In this document: positions 23,965 to 30,652 of the stretch, piece by piece
How positions within the stretch are numbered: the first letter of the stretch is position 1
Layout of the letters: each line of letters opens with the position of its first letter
Assembly: GCA_964635015.1 (NCBI GenBank)
Contig: CAZWMS010000019.1
Location: forward strand, 1 to 30,652
Direction of reading: 5' to 3'
Origin: CAJWPI01 sp964635015
GTDB lineage: Bacteria; Pseudomonadota; Gammaproteobacteria; Magnimaribacterales; Magnimaribacteraceae
DNA length: 30,652 bases
Notes under the pieces: generated by a model
The model's input: only the letters and a program-made list of their open reading frames with translations
Told to the model about the DNA's origin: nothing
Database searches by the model: none
Position numbers and translations under genes: made by a program

Positions 23965-26271
23965 ATGAAATTAAGATATTTATCACTCTACTTCGTGCTT
24001 GCATTAGCAAATCTAAGTTTTACCGGGTTTGTCTCTGGTGCAGAAGAAGATGAAGTAGAGGAATTAGTAGTAACAACAAGGCGTATTTCAGAAAATTTAC
24101 AAGAGGTACCATCAGCTGTATCAGCTTTTAACACAACAGCTTTGGAGAGAATTCAGCCTTTAACCATAAGAGATTTAGACACTTTGGTTCCTAATCTCTT
24201 TATAGGAATGAATACTGCAGGACCAAACAATGGTTCTATTGCTATTCGTGGACAATACTATGGTGGGGCTGAAAAAACTCAAACTTCACCAGTAGGAGTA
24301 GCCATAGATGGTGTATTTTTAGGTTCAAACACTGGACAGTTGATAGATACTTTCGATGCAGTACAAATAGAAGTAAACCGAGGTCCTCAAGGAGTGCTAT
24401 GGGGTAAGAATACTTCTGCTGGAACTATTCATCTAAAAAGATCTGACCCAACAGGGGAGTTTGGAACAAAACTTAATGTTAGAGTAGGAGATTATGGCGA
24501 AAGAGTGCTGAGAGCTATTCAGAACTTTGAGGGTGACACAGTAAAAATAAAACTAGGTTACTCTAATAAGTCAATGGATGGCTATTGGTATAACGAATTT
24601 ACCGGTGAAGATAGAGGAGCTATAAGCTACGACAGCAAACATCTGGGTGTTTTATATGAGCCTTCAGACACATTTAGTATGCATTTAAGATACGATAGTA
24701 TTAGAGATGACTCTGATATACCCCCACAAGATCCAAGATCAGATGGCCCTGACCCATTTATCAATAGAGCTGATAGGGACCCAGCCGAGTTTGTTAATTA
24801 TCTTGTAGACAATACTTCACTTACTATAAATTCAGAGGTAGCTTGGGGTACTCTAACTTATGTTGTTGCCAATCAAAATACCCACGATACTGTTTGGCAA
24901 GATTTTGACGGAATGGCTTGGGAAGATGCAAGCATTGGTTTTGCTCAACTTCACACAGACAGGAGACAAAATTTCGATGTATTTACTCAAGAGCTTAGGT
25001 TATCGGGTGAAGCTGGTAAACTTCAATACCAGTTTGGTATGTATTACTATGAAGATGAGTTAAATTTCTGGCAATCTTCTAATAACTTTCTTAATTTCCC
25101 AGTAGACGATTCAACAAGTTTTCTTGGAGGAGCTCTTCCTGCTGATGTAGCTTGTGGCTTATTGGGCTCAACTCCAAATCCTGGATGGTTAGCTAAGGGT
25201 CTTATTAAGTGTTATTTTCCCCTAGCACCAACCTATGCAATAAACAATCAAGAAACTGAATCAACTTCATACTTTTTTAACTTAAACTATGCAGTCAGTG
25301 ACAAACTTGAAATAGGAGTTGGAGCTAGAAGGATAGAAGAAGAAAAAGACTTTGATACTCAATTAGATCTTCAAGCAGGAGGTACTTCTGTTCCTTACCA
25401 AGAACTAAGTGATGATTGGTCAGATACAGTATCTAGGTTTAGTGTTGACTACCAATTGAATGATGACACTTTGCTTTATATGTCTAGATCAGAAGGTTTC
25501 AGGTCTGGTGGTTACAGTATCCGTGGTGTTAGAAAGAAATTTACTTATCAACCAGAATTGGTGGAACAAACTGAATTAGGTGCAAAGATGCAGTTTTTAG
25601 ATGGTAGAGCAACTATTAACATGGCAGCTTTTGATACCACAATAAAAGGACGTCAGTTCCAGACTATTGTCTCTGTAAGTTATCCTCCAGGTACTGATAC
25701 AGTAATAAACAACCACGATGAAACTGAGTTGGATGGATTTGAGATAGAGTACAACTTTGAGTTAGGCAGTGGATTCTCAGTAATGGGAATGTTTGCTAAA
25801 CAAGAAGGTGAGGTAACAAATTCAACCCAAGATGGTACGTTAGTGCCTATTGGACCTGACTGTGTTTATGGTACAGCTGATGATGGTGGATGGTGTACAG
25901 AAGAAGGTGTTACCGTTAACTTTGGTGGACTTCCAACAGGTAGAACTCCTGAGAATACTTGGTCAGTTGGGTTAATACACGAAACCCAAATTGGTAATGG
26001 TGACTTAACTACATTTATTTCTTTTAAACAAATGGATGAGTTTTATATAGTTGATAAAGCAGTTGGAGGAACAGGTGTGATAGAACCTAAGTATGACCTA
26101 ACCGATGTAAGTATTTCTTACAGATGGGATAATCATAGTGTTACTTTCTCAGGAAAAAACCTGGGAGACACAGAGTATCATGAGCAAACCCTACAGTTGT
26201 TTAATACTGGTGGATTCCAAGGATGGGGGCCTCCCAAAACTTGGGCTTTAGAATGGCAAACTGAATTTTAA
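23965..26271 (+). CDS. TonB-dependent outer-membrane receptor
   Basis: This is a 768-residue receptor that takes up a scarce ligand across the outer membrane using TonB-ExbBD energy. From the ATG at 23965 it starts with a signal peptide (about 1-26, ending FVSGA). A TonB-box-like EELVVT follows at 32-37, then a plug domain beginning EVPSAVSAFN (with IAIRGQ and VNRGPQGVLWGKN) and a 22-strand-type barrel ending in aromatic Phe (WQTEF). The frame is open 32 codons further upstream, but the signal peptide and AGGGG site fix the start. Two Cys pairs lie in likely surface loops. The ligand is unknown; the class is common in marine gammaproteobacteria. A terminator follows. Confidence 0.93.
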   Translation: MKLRYLSLYFVLALANLSFTGFVSGAEEDEVEELVVTTRRISENLQEVPSAVSAFNTTALERIQPLTIRDLDTLVPNLFIGMNTAGPNNGSIAIRGQYYGGAEKTQTSPVGVAIDGVFLGSNTGQLIDTFDAVQIEVNRGPQGVLWGKNTSAGTIHLKRSDPTGEFGTKLNVRVGDYGERVLRAIQNFEGDTVKIKLGYSNKSMDGYWYNEFTGEDRGAISYDSKHLGVLYEPSDTFSMHLRYDSIRDDSDIPPQDPRSDGPDPFINRADRDPAEFVNYLVDNTSLTINSEVAWGTLTYVVANQNTHDTVWQDFDGMAWEDASIGFAQLHTDRRQNFDVFTQELRLSGEAGKLQYQFGMYYYEDELNFWQSSNNFLNFPVDDSTSFLGGALPADVACGLLGSTPNPGWLAKGLIKCYFPLAPTYAINNQETESTSYFFNLNYAVSDKLEIGVGARRIEEEKDFDTQLDLQAGGTSVPYQELSDDWSDTVSRFSVDYQLNDDTLLYMSRSEGFRSGGYSIRGVRKKFTYQPELVEQTELGAKMQFLDGRATINMAAFDTTIKGRQFQTIVSVSYPPGTDTVINNHDETELDGFEIEYNFELGSGFSVMGMFAKQEGEVTNSTQDGTLVPIGPDCVYGTADDGGWCTEEGVTVNFGGLPTGRTPENTWSVGLIHETQIGNGDLTTFISFKQMDEFYIVDKAVGGTGVIEPKYDLTDVSISYRWDNHSVTFSGKNLGDTEYHEQTLQLFNTGGFQGWGPPKTWALEWQTEF

Positions 26272-26281
26272 ATTTCAGTAT

Positions 26282-26313
26282 AAAAAAACGGCCAGTTATC
26301 TGGCCGTTTTTTT
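26282..26313 (+). terminator. Rho-independent terminator after the receptor gene
   Basis: A perfect 14-base inverted repeat (AAAAAAACGGCCAG / CTGGCCGTTTTTTT) with a TTAT loop is followed by its T-run, 10 bases after the receptor stop. The A-tract/T-tract symmetry would let it act in both directions. It is the clearest terminator in the window. Confidence 0.93.
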
Positions 26314-26347
26314 ATGTTACATTAGGATTAAATTATTTCACTCAAAA

Positions 26348-26968
26348 ATGGGTTTTTACAATAGATACATACTTCCTACTTTTCTAAATTGTGCTTGTGG
26401 AACTAAACCCATGAGATATCAGAGACAAAAGGTAGTTCCCCTAGCAAGGGGGGTAGTTTTAGAAATAGGTATAGGCTCTGGCCTTAATTTGCCATTTTAT
26501 AAAGATTCACAAGTGGAGAAAATTTGGGGCTTAGACCCTTCAGAAGAACTAAATCATATGGCTAGAAAAGTAGCTTCTTCAATTGATATAGATGTAGATT
26601 TCTTAATGTCTGGAGCAGAAGAGATTTTTCTTCCAAGTGACTCTGTAGACACGGTATTAATAACTTACACACTCTGCACTATACCTGACGCTAACTCTGC
26701 CATTCAAGAAATGAAAAGGGTTTTAAAGCCTTCAGGTAAGATGATATTTTGTGAGCACGGCCTTGCCCCAGATGAGAATGTCGCCAATTGGCAAGAAAGA
26801 ATCTCTCCCTTTTGGAAAAAGATCGCCGGGGGATGTCTACTTAATAGAAATATACCAAACCTTATAGAGGAAAATGGTTTTAAGATTCAAAAAATTGAAA
26901 CTATGTACCTTCCAAGCACTCCAAAAATTGCTGGCTTCAATTATTGGGGAAAAGCTTTACCTAATTAG
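26348..26968 (+). CDS. Class I SAM-dependent methyltransferase (Methyltransf_11 / METTL7-like)
   Basis: The 206-residue protein has SAM motif I VLEIGIGSGLN (about 37-47), an acidic end of strand 2 (GLDPSEEL), motif at strand 4 LITYTLCTIPD, and the strand 5 region VLKPSGKMIFCEHG. The C-terminal part, with NWQERISPFWKKIAGGC and NRNIPNLIEENGF, resembles METTL7-type thiol/alkyl methyltransferases and small bacterial relatives. The substrate is not determinable. It follows the receptor's terminator by 34 bases, so it needs its own promoter. It overlaps the phosphatase gene tail-to-tail by 8 bases. Confidence 0.82.
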   Translation: MGFYNRYILPTFLNCACGTKPMRYQRQKVVPLARGVVLEIGIGSGLNLPFYKDSQVEKIWGLDPSEELNHMARKVASSIDIDVDFLMSGAEEIFLPSDSVDTVLITYTLCTIPDANSAIQEMKRVLKPSGKMIFCEHGLAPDENVANWQERISPFWKKIAGGCLLNRNIPNLIEENGFKIQKIETMYLPSTPKIAGFNYWGKALPN

Positions 26969-27651
26969 GTGTTCTTATTCCAGATCCTACTTTAGAGTTT
27001 TGCCAAATAGATTCCAATGAATTTGCATCTATAAATTCATAATTTCCTATTAGATTATTTTCCTTTTCTGTAAAACTTAATTTTAAAAAACCAGGATTTT
27101 CTTTATTAAACTTGCCTTTTAAATCTTCTTTAGAAGATCCACCAGGCAGACTTCCAGTACCCGATATGAGTTGCAGGGTTCCTTCCAACTCTCCTTCATC
27201 AGCCAGAACGTGATTATGACCAGCCACATAAATATCAAAACTTCCAAATATATGGTTTTTTAAGAATAAGCTTAATTGGGGTGAGCCTTTTTTACGTTTA
27301 CCTGAACTAAATAATGGATGGTGTCCAACAACCACTGAAAATCTACACTTTTCCCTTAGAGATTTTTTTTCGCTTTCAAGCCAAGATATCTGGCTTTTTC
27401 TTCCTTTATACATATACAATTTATCAAAGATAGTAGTGTCTAGAGCAATAAAACAAATATCATGAAAGCTTTCTGCATAATAAAAATTGGGGAAATTTAT
27501 TAAAGAATTAGATTTTGCTATATCCATGTAGGCAGATGGGCTCTTTTTATGATCGTGATTACCAAGGGTAAAATAAAAAGGAACTTCCTTTAATAAAACA
27601 CCCTTGAAAGGATTTAAAAATTTTTCTTTAAATTCAGGGTCTTTTGAAGAA
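26961..27651 (-). CDS. Purple acid phosphatase-like metallophosphoesterase (5' end lost in the N gap)
   Basis: The visible 229 residues are the C-terminal part of a calcineurin-like metallophosphoesterase. An ATG occurs at 27527, but the frame runs open back to the Ns and encodes essential motifs there, so that ATG is internal. Metal-site motifs in order are LGNHDH (around residues 35-40 of the visible part), GHHPLFS and AGHNH. The stretch DPEFKEKFLNPF before VPFYFTLGNHDH resembles tartrate-resistant (ACP5-type) purple acid phosphatases. The earlier DxH and GD motifs, and any signal peptide, would be inside the gap. It overlaps the methyltransferase gene by 8 bases at its end. Confidence 0.85.
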
Positions 27652-27751
27652 NNNNNNNNNNNNNNNNNNNNNNNNNNNNNNNNNNNNNNNNNNNNNNNNN
27701 NNNNNNNNNNNNNNNNNNNNNNNNNNNNNNNNNNNNNNNNNNNNNNNNNNN
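27652..27751. other. Assembly gap, 100 Ns
   Basis: Exactly 100 ambiguous bases, a conventional placeholder for unknown gap length. It truncates the phosphatase gene on one side. On the other side only 20 bases follow the tsaE stop before the gap, so the usual next gene (amiB in many gammaproteobacteria) cannot be assessed. Confidence 0.98.
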
Positions 27752-27771
27752 TTTTTTATGCAAGATTATGA

Positions 27772-28260
27772 CTATATTGTGTTAGAAAAGACTTCTAAAT
27801 TTTTTAATATAATTTCTGAGTTAAAGGACAATTTTCTTTTATCTATTCCCTCAAATTTATGCTCTATTTTAATATCCAAGTTAGGTTTAGGAAGAATTTC
27901 CCTACCATTTTCAGGCCATTCAAATATACAAATAGACTCTTCTTCTAGATATTCATAAAGACCTATTTCAAGGAGTTCTTTTGATGACTTTATTCTATAT
28001 AGGTCAAAATGAAATATTTTAATAAAATCTGTTTCATATATTTCCACTAAACTAAATGTAGGACTTTTAACTTTATTTTCATACCCCAAACCCCCCATTA
28101 TTCCTTTGATGAAAGTAGTTTTACCCACACCCAATTCTCCTGAAACAAAAATAACAGAAAGGTTATTTTTCTCGATTTCAACAATATCTTTTCCTAAATG
28201 AAAGCCAAGTAACTTTGTATTTTTTTCACTTACTTCATTTTTGATGATACTTACTGTCAT
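27772..28260 (-). CDS. tsaE: tRNA threonylcarbamoyladenosine biosynthesis ATPase TsaE
   Basis: TsaE is the small P-loop ATPase that regenerates the TsaBD complex during t6A37 formation in ANN-decoding tRNAs. The 162-residue protein has Walker A GELGVGKTT (41-49), SPTFSLVEIY, FHFDLYRI and EWPENG, all in the standard order. The start overlaps the nnr stop by four bases (ATGA), as in the common nnr-tsaE gene pair. amiB, mutL, miaA and hfq often follow, but the N gap intervenes 20 bases downstream. Confidence 0.95.
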   Translation of the reverse strand: MTVSIIKNEVSEKNTKLLGFHLGKDIVEIEKNNLSVIFVSGELGVGKTTFIKGIMGGLGYENKVKSPTFSLVEIYETDFIKIFHFDLYRIKSSKELLEIGLYEYLEEESICIFEWPENGREILPKPNLDIKIEHKFEGIDKRKLSFNSEIILKNLEVFSNTI

Positions 28261-29768
28261 GGTTTTAATAGGTGAGTTATATTATTTATAACATCACTTG
28301 CAACCAATCCTAATTCACCTTTTTCCATTGCAGCAATATCAGCCGCCTTAGAATGAATGTCTACAGCAGTTTCAGTTGATTCAATCAAATTTAGACCTTG
28401 AGCCAGAAAACTCCCTATTAATCCGCTAAGCACATCCCCCATTCCCCCACTAGCCATACCTGGATTTCCAGCTTCGCATATACCAATATGTTGTTTAGAA
28501 GATTTATTAAAGCCAATTAAAGTTCCTGAACCCTTAAGGACAGCTATAGCATTAAATTTTCTTTCCAGTTCTTGAACTGTTTTGAACCTATCATTTTCAA
28601 CTTCTTTAACAGATTTTTTTAACAATCTTGCAGCCTCTCCAGGGTGTGGAGTAATAATTAGTTTTTTAGGCAACGGGCTCTTAAATCTTAATTTAGATAA
28701 AAGATTTAATGCATCAGCATCCATTACAGTGCAAAGATTTCTTCTTTCTGATACCCAAAAGACTCTTTGAAGCAGTTGTTCAGACCAAGCATTTTTACCT
28801 AACCCAGGTCCGATTACAATTACTGTTGGTTCTTCCAAATAGGGCTCTAAGTCTTGACCCGACTCAACTCCCTTCACCATCAGTTCTGGACACTGTCCTA
28901 AGGCAGGAGCTAAATGTTCTGGCAAAGTTGCAAGGCTAACGAGCCCTGAACCTGACTTTAATGCTGCTTTGGCTGCTAAGATAGCAGCCCCTCCAAATCC
29001 CTTATTACCACCAATTACTAGAACATGACCAAAATGACCCTTATGACTTTGAATATTTCTTTTAGTCAGCTTTCTAATTCCTCTTTCCATGCTTATAAGA
29101 TGGCATCGACTTGGTATTTTATTAATTATTTTTTTACTAACAGAGAGATCTGAGAATTCAATTTTTCCGGACTGCTCTCTTCCTTTCGAAGTGAAGCAAC
29201 CCCTTTTTTTAGTTATGAAAGTTGCTGTAGTGTTTGCTTCTACGGATAGTCCTAATTCATTACCCGTATCTGAACAAATTCCAGAAGGAATATCCAATGA
29301 TAAAATTGAACATTTTCTCTTATTGCTATTTATTATTTTTATTGACTCTAGTATTTTTCCTTTTACGTTACCCTTTAAACCTGTACCCAATAAAGCATCA
29401 ACAATTACATCATTTTTAGTAATTTTTAAGTTATTTACTGCCCCAAGTCCTATAATTCTTATTTTCTTAGATTTACAAAGTCTAAGTCCTCTTTTTGAAG
29501 CAGCCGAAATATTCATACTTTTAGAAACTTGTACTAATATTGGAGTTTTTCCAATATCGCTTAACAAACTAGCTAAAATATAACCATCCCCAGCATTATT
29601 TCCTTTTCCACAAAAAATAATGACTCTCTTTATTTCATTCCAATTCTGCAAAAGTACATTTAAAGAGAATTCTGCAGCTTTTTGCATTAAAGAGAAGGAA
29701 GAGCAATCAGTTGACCTTATCGCTAAGTTATCAATTTTTCTTGTTTCAGAAGAGGTATAAAGTTTCAT
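28257..29768 (-). CDS. nnr: Bifunctional NAD(P)H-hydrate epimerase / ADP-dependent NAD(P)H-hydrate dehydratase
   Basis: Nnr repairs hydrated, damaged NADH and NADPH. The 503-residue protein fuses the YjeF_N epimerase domain (about 1-215; GKGNNAGDGY at 54-63, LDIPSGICSDTG) to the ribokinase-like dehydratase domain (about 230-500). The latter has GGNKGFGGAA, VIGPGLGK, DADALNLL, ITPHPGEAARLL and the ADP/substrate signature GNPGMASGGMGDVLSG. The length matches E. coli (515). It is coupled to tsaE by a 4-base overlap and divergent from queG, the conserved arrangement. Confidence 0.96.
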   Translation of the reverse strand: MKLYTSSETRKIDNLAIRSTDCSSFSLMQKAAEFSLNVLLQNWNEIKRVIIFCGKGNNAGDGYILASLLSDIGKTPILVQVSKSMNISAASKRGLRLCKSKKIRIIGLGAVNNLKITKNDVIVDALLGTGLKGNVKGKILESIKIINSNKRKCSILSLDIPSGICSDTGNELGLSVEANTTATFITKKRGCFTSKGREQSGKIEFSDLSVSKKIINKIPSRCHLISMERGIRKLTKRNIQSHKGHFGHVLVIGGNKGFGGAAILAAKAALKSGSGLVSLATLPEHLAPALGQCPELMVKGVESGQDLEPYLEEPTVIVIGPGLGKNAWSEQLLQRVFWVSERRNLCTVMDADALNLLSKLRFKSPLPKKLIITPHPGEAARLLKKSVKEVENDRFKTVQELERKFNAIAVLKGSGTLIGFNKSSKQHIGICEAGNPGMASGGMGDVLSGLIGSFLAQGLNLIESTETAVDIHSKAADIAAMEKGELGLVASDVINNITHLLKP

Positions 29769-29826
29769 TTACTTTAATTATCATATACTTAAAAGAAAAT
29801 TATATCCTCAGGTTACTTACTAGCCT

Positions 29827-30652
29827 ATGAAATGTATGCATACAGAGCCTAACAAAATAGATTTAAAAGAACTGAGTAATGAAATTAGAGAATGGTCTAA
29901 AGAATTAGGTTTTACTAAAATCGGTATAACAGACATACAACTAGGAAAGCATGAGGAATATTTAAACAGATGGTTAAAAAAAGATTTTCATGGAGAGATG
30001 GAATATATGAAACTTCACGGGAAAAAAAGATCCAAACCCGAGAAGCTAGTTAAGGGAACAAAAAGGATAATTTCAGTATCAAAGGACTATTTACCAATAG
30101 GCTTTAAGGGGAAAGAGCTAATTAACCATCCCAAGAAAGCCTTTATTTCTAGTTACGCTCAAGGAAGAGATTATCACAAGGTTTTAAGGGGGAGGTTAAA
30201 ATCATTGGTAAAAAGAATAAAATTATCTATATCCAGTTCTAGTAGAGTTTTTGTAGACAGTGCACCGGTTTTAGAGAAAGCTATTGCTGAAAAAGCTGGT
30301 ATTGGTTGGATAGGAAAGAACACATTATTAATGAATAAAAACGCAGGCTCTTATTTTTTCTTAGGTGAAATTTATACTGATTTGGATTTACCAATAGACA
30401 GGCCTTTTGAAGGAAATCATTGTGGTTCATGTTCCGCATGCATAGATATTTGCCCTACCAAGGCTTTTGAAGGACCCTATGAACTAGATTCAAGAAAATG
30501 TATATCTTACTTAACCATTGAATTTAAAGGCTCAATACCAAAGGAATTGAGGCCATTAATGGGAAATAGAATCTTTGGTTGTGACGATTGCCAAATATAT
30601 TGTCCATGGAATAAATTTGCTAAGTTTTCTAAAGAAGATGATTTTAGACCAA
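29827..30652 (+). CDS. queG: Epoxyqueuosine reductase QueG (3' end beyond window)
   Basis: QueG reduces epoxyqueuosine to queuosine in tRNA using cobalamin and two [4Fe-4S] clusters. The first 275 residues are present (E. coli total 379). The catalytic Asp is Asp144 in VFVDSAPVLEKA, followed by GWIGKN. Cluster cysteines are Cys199, 202, 205 and 209 (CGSCSACIDICP), Cys225, and Cys252, 255 and 259 (GCDDCQIYCPWN). I used the ATG at 29827; an in-frame ATG nine bases later is equally possible, and no Shine-Dalgarno decides between them. The missing part would hold the HEAT-like C-terminal tRNA-binding domain. Confidence 0.95.
   Translation, partial: MKCMHTEPNKIDLKELSNEIREWSKELGFTKIGITDIQLGKHEEYLNRWLKKDFHGEMEYMKLHGKKRSKPEKLVKGTKRIISVSKDYLPIGFKGKELINHPKKAFISSYAQGRDYHKVLRGRLKSLVKRIKLSISSSSRVFVDSAPVLEKAIAEKAGIGWIGKNTLLMNKNAGSYFFLGEIYTDLDLPIDRPFEGNHCGSCSACIDICPTKAFEGPYELDSRKCISYLTIEFKGSIPKELRPLMGNRIFGCDDCQIYCPWNKFAKFSKEDDFRP

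Noticed and set aside
27528..27651. Taking the phosphatase start as the ATG at 27527
   Set aside because: The frame upstream encodes the essential GNHD metal motif, so the true start is in the gap.
27644..27958. A plus-strand open frame running through the Ns
   Set aside because: It depends on undefined bases and is antisense to tsaE.
29089..29583. A 164-codon plus-strand open frame opposite nnr
   Set aside because: It lies wholly antisense to conserved nnr sequence and has no recognisable domain.
1..30652. CRISPR arrays, insertion sequences, prophage, toxin-antitoxin or defence genes
   Set aside because: No direct-repeat array, transposase, integrase or recognisable defence domain was seen on either strand.

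Overview
The window reads as a compact, AT-rich gammaproteobacterial core-genome segment. Codon use favours AGA/AGG for arginine, intergenic gaps are tiny, and neighbouring genes often overlap by 4-8 bases. The gene orders ubiE-ubiB-tatABC, miaB-ybeZ-ybeY-corC-lnt, zapA-6S RNA-fau, pepP-ubiH, rpmB-rpmG next to coaBC, and queG/nnr-tsaE are all gammaproteobacterial. AT-richness, streamlining and a large TonB-dependent receptor suggest a free-living marine lineage such as SAR86 or a relative. That placement is inference; no rRNA is present to prove it.

Layout. Positions 1-92 hold the tail of dtd, followed by 174 bases without a recognisable gene. A minus-strand operon at 267-5029 encodes a DUF6279 lipoprotein, ubiE, ubiB, hisE, tatA, tatB and tatC (quinone synthesis, histidine synthesis and folded-protein export). 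orn diverges from it and runs towards a DUF1820 gene. Positions 6025-12400 are a plus-strand run: miaB, ybeZ, ybeY, corC, lnt, an L,D-transpeptidase lipoprotein and an exported glutathione peroxidase (tRNA/rRNA maturation, then envelope building). rpiA and ilvA diverge. fau, 6S RNA, zapA and a TIGR02449 coiled-coil gene form a minus-strand block to 16010. pepP and ubiH are on plus. rpmB-rpmG (minus) diverge from coaBC (plus). rpmE (minus) diverges from priA (plus).

Positions 22979-27651 look more accessory: a short-chain dehydrogenase, a TonB-dependent receptor with a clean terminator, a class I methyltransferase, and a purple-acid-phosphatase-like gene cut off by a 100-base run of N (27652-27751). 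After the gap come tsaE and nnr (minus) and the divergent queG, which runs off the end.

Apart from the N run there is no stretch over 300 bases without a gene. The largest unexplained spacer is 93-266. I saw no tRNA, rRNA, CRISPR array, insertion sequence or prophage. I found no convincing new multi-gene system; the points worth a second look are local departures within familiar genes and the receptor neighbourhood.
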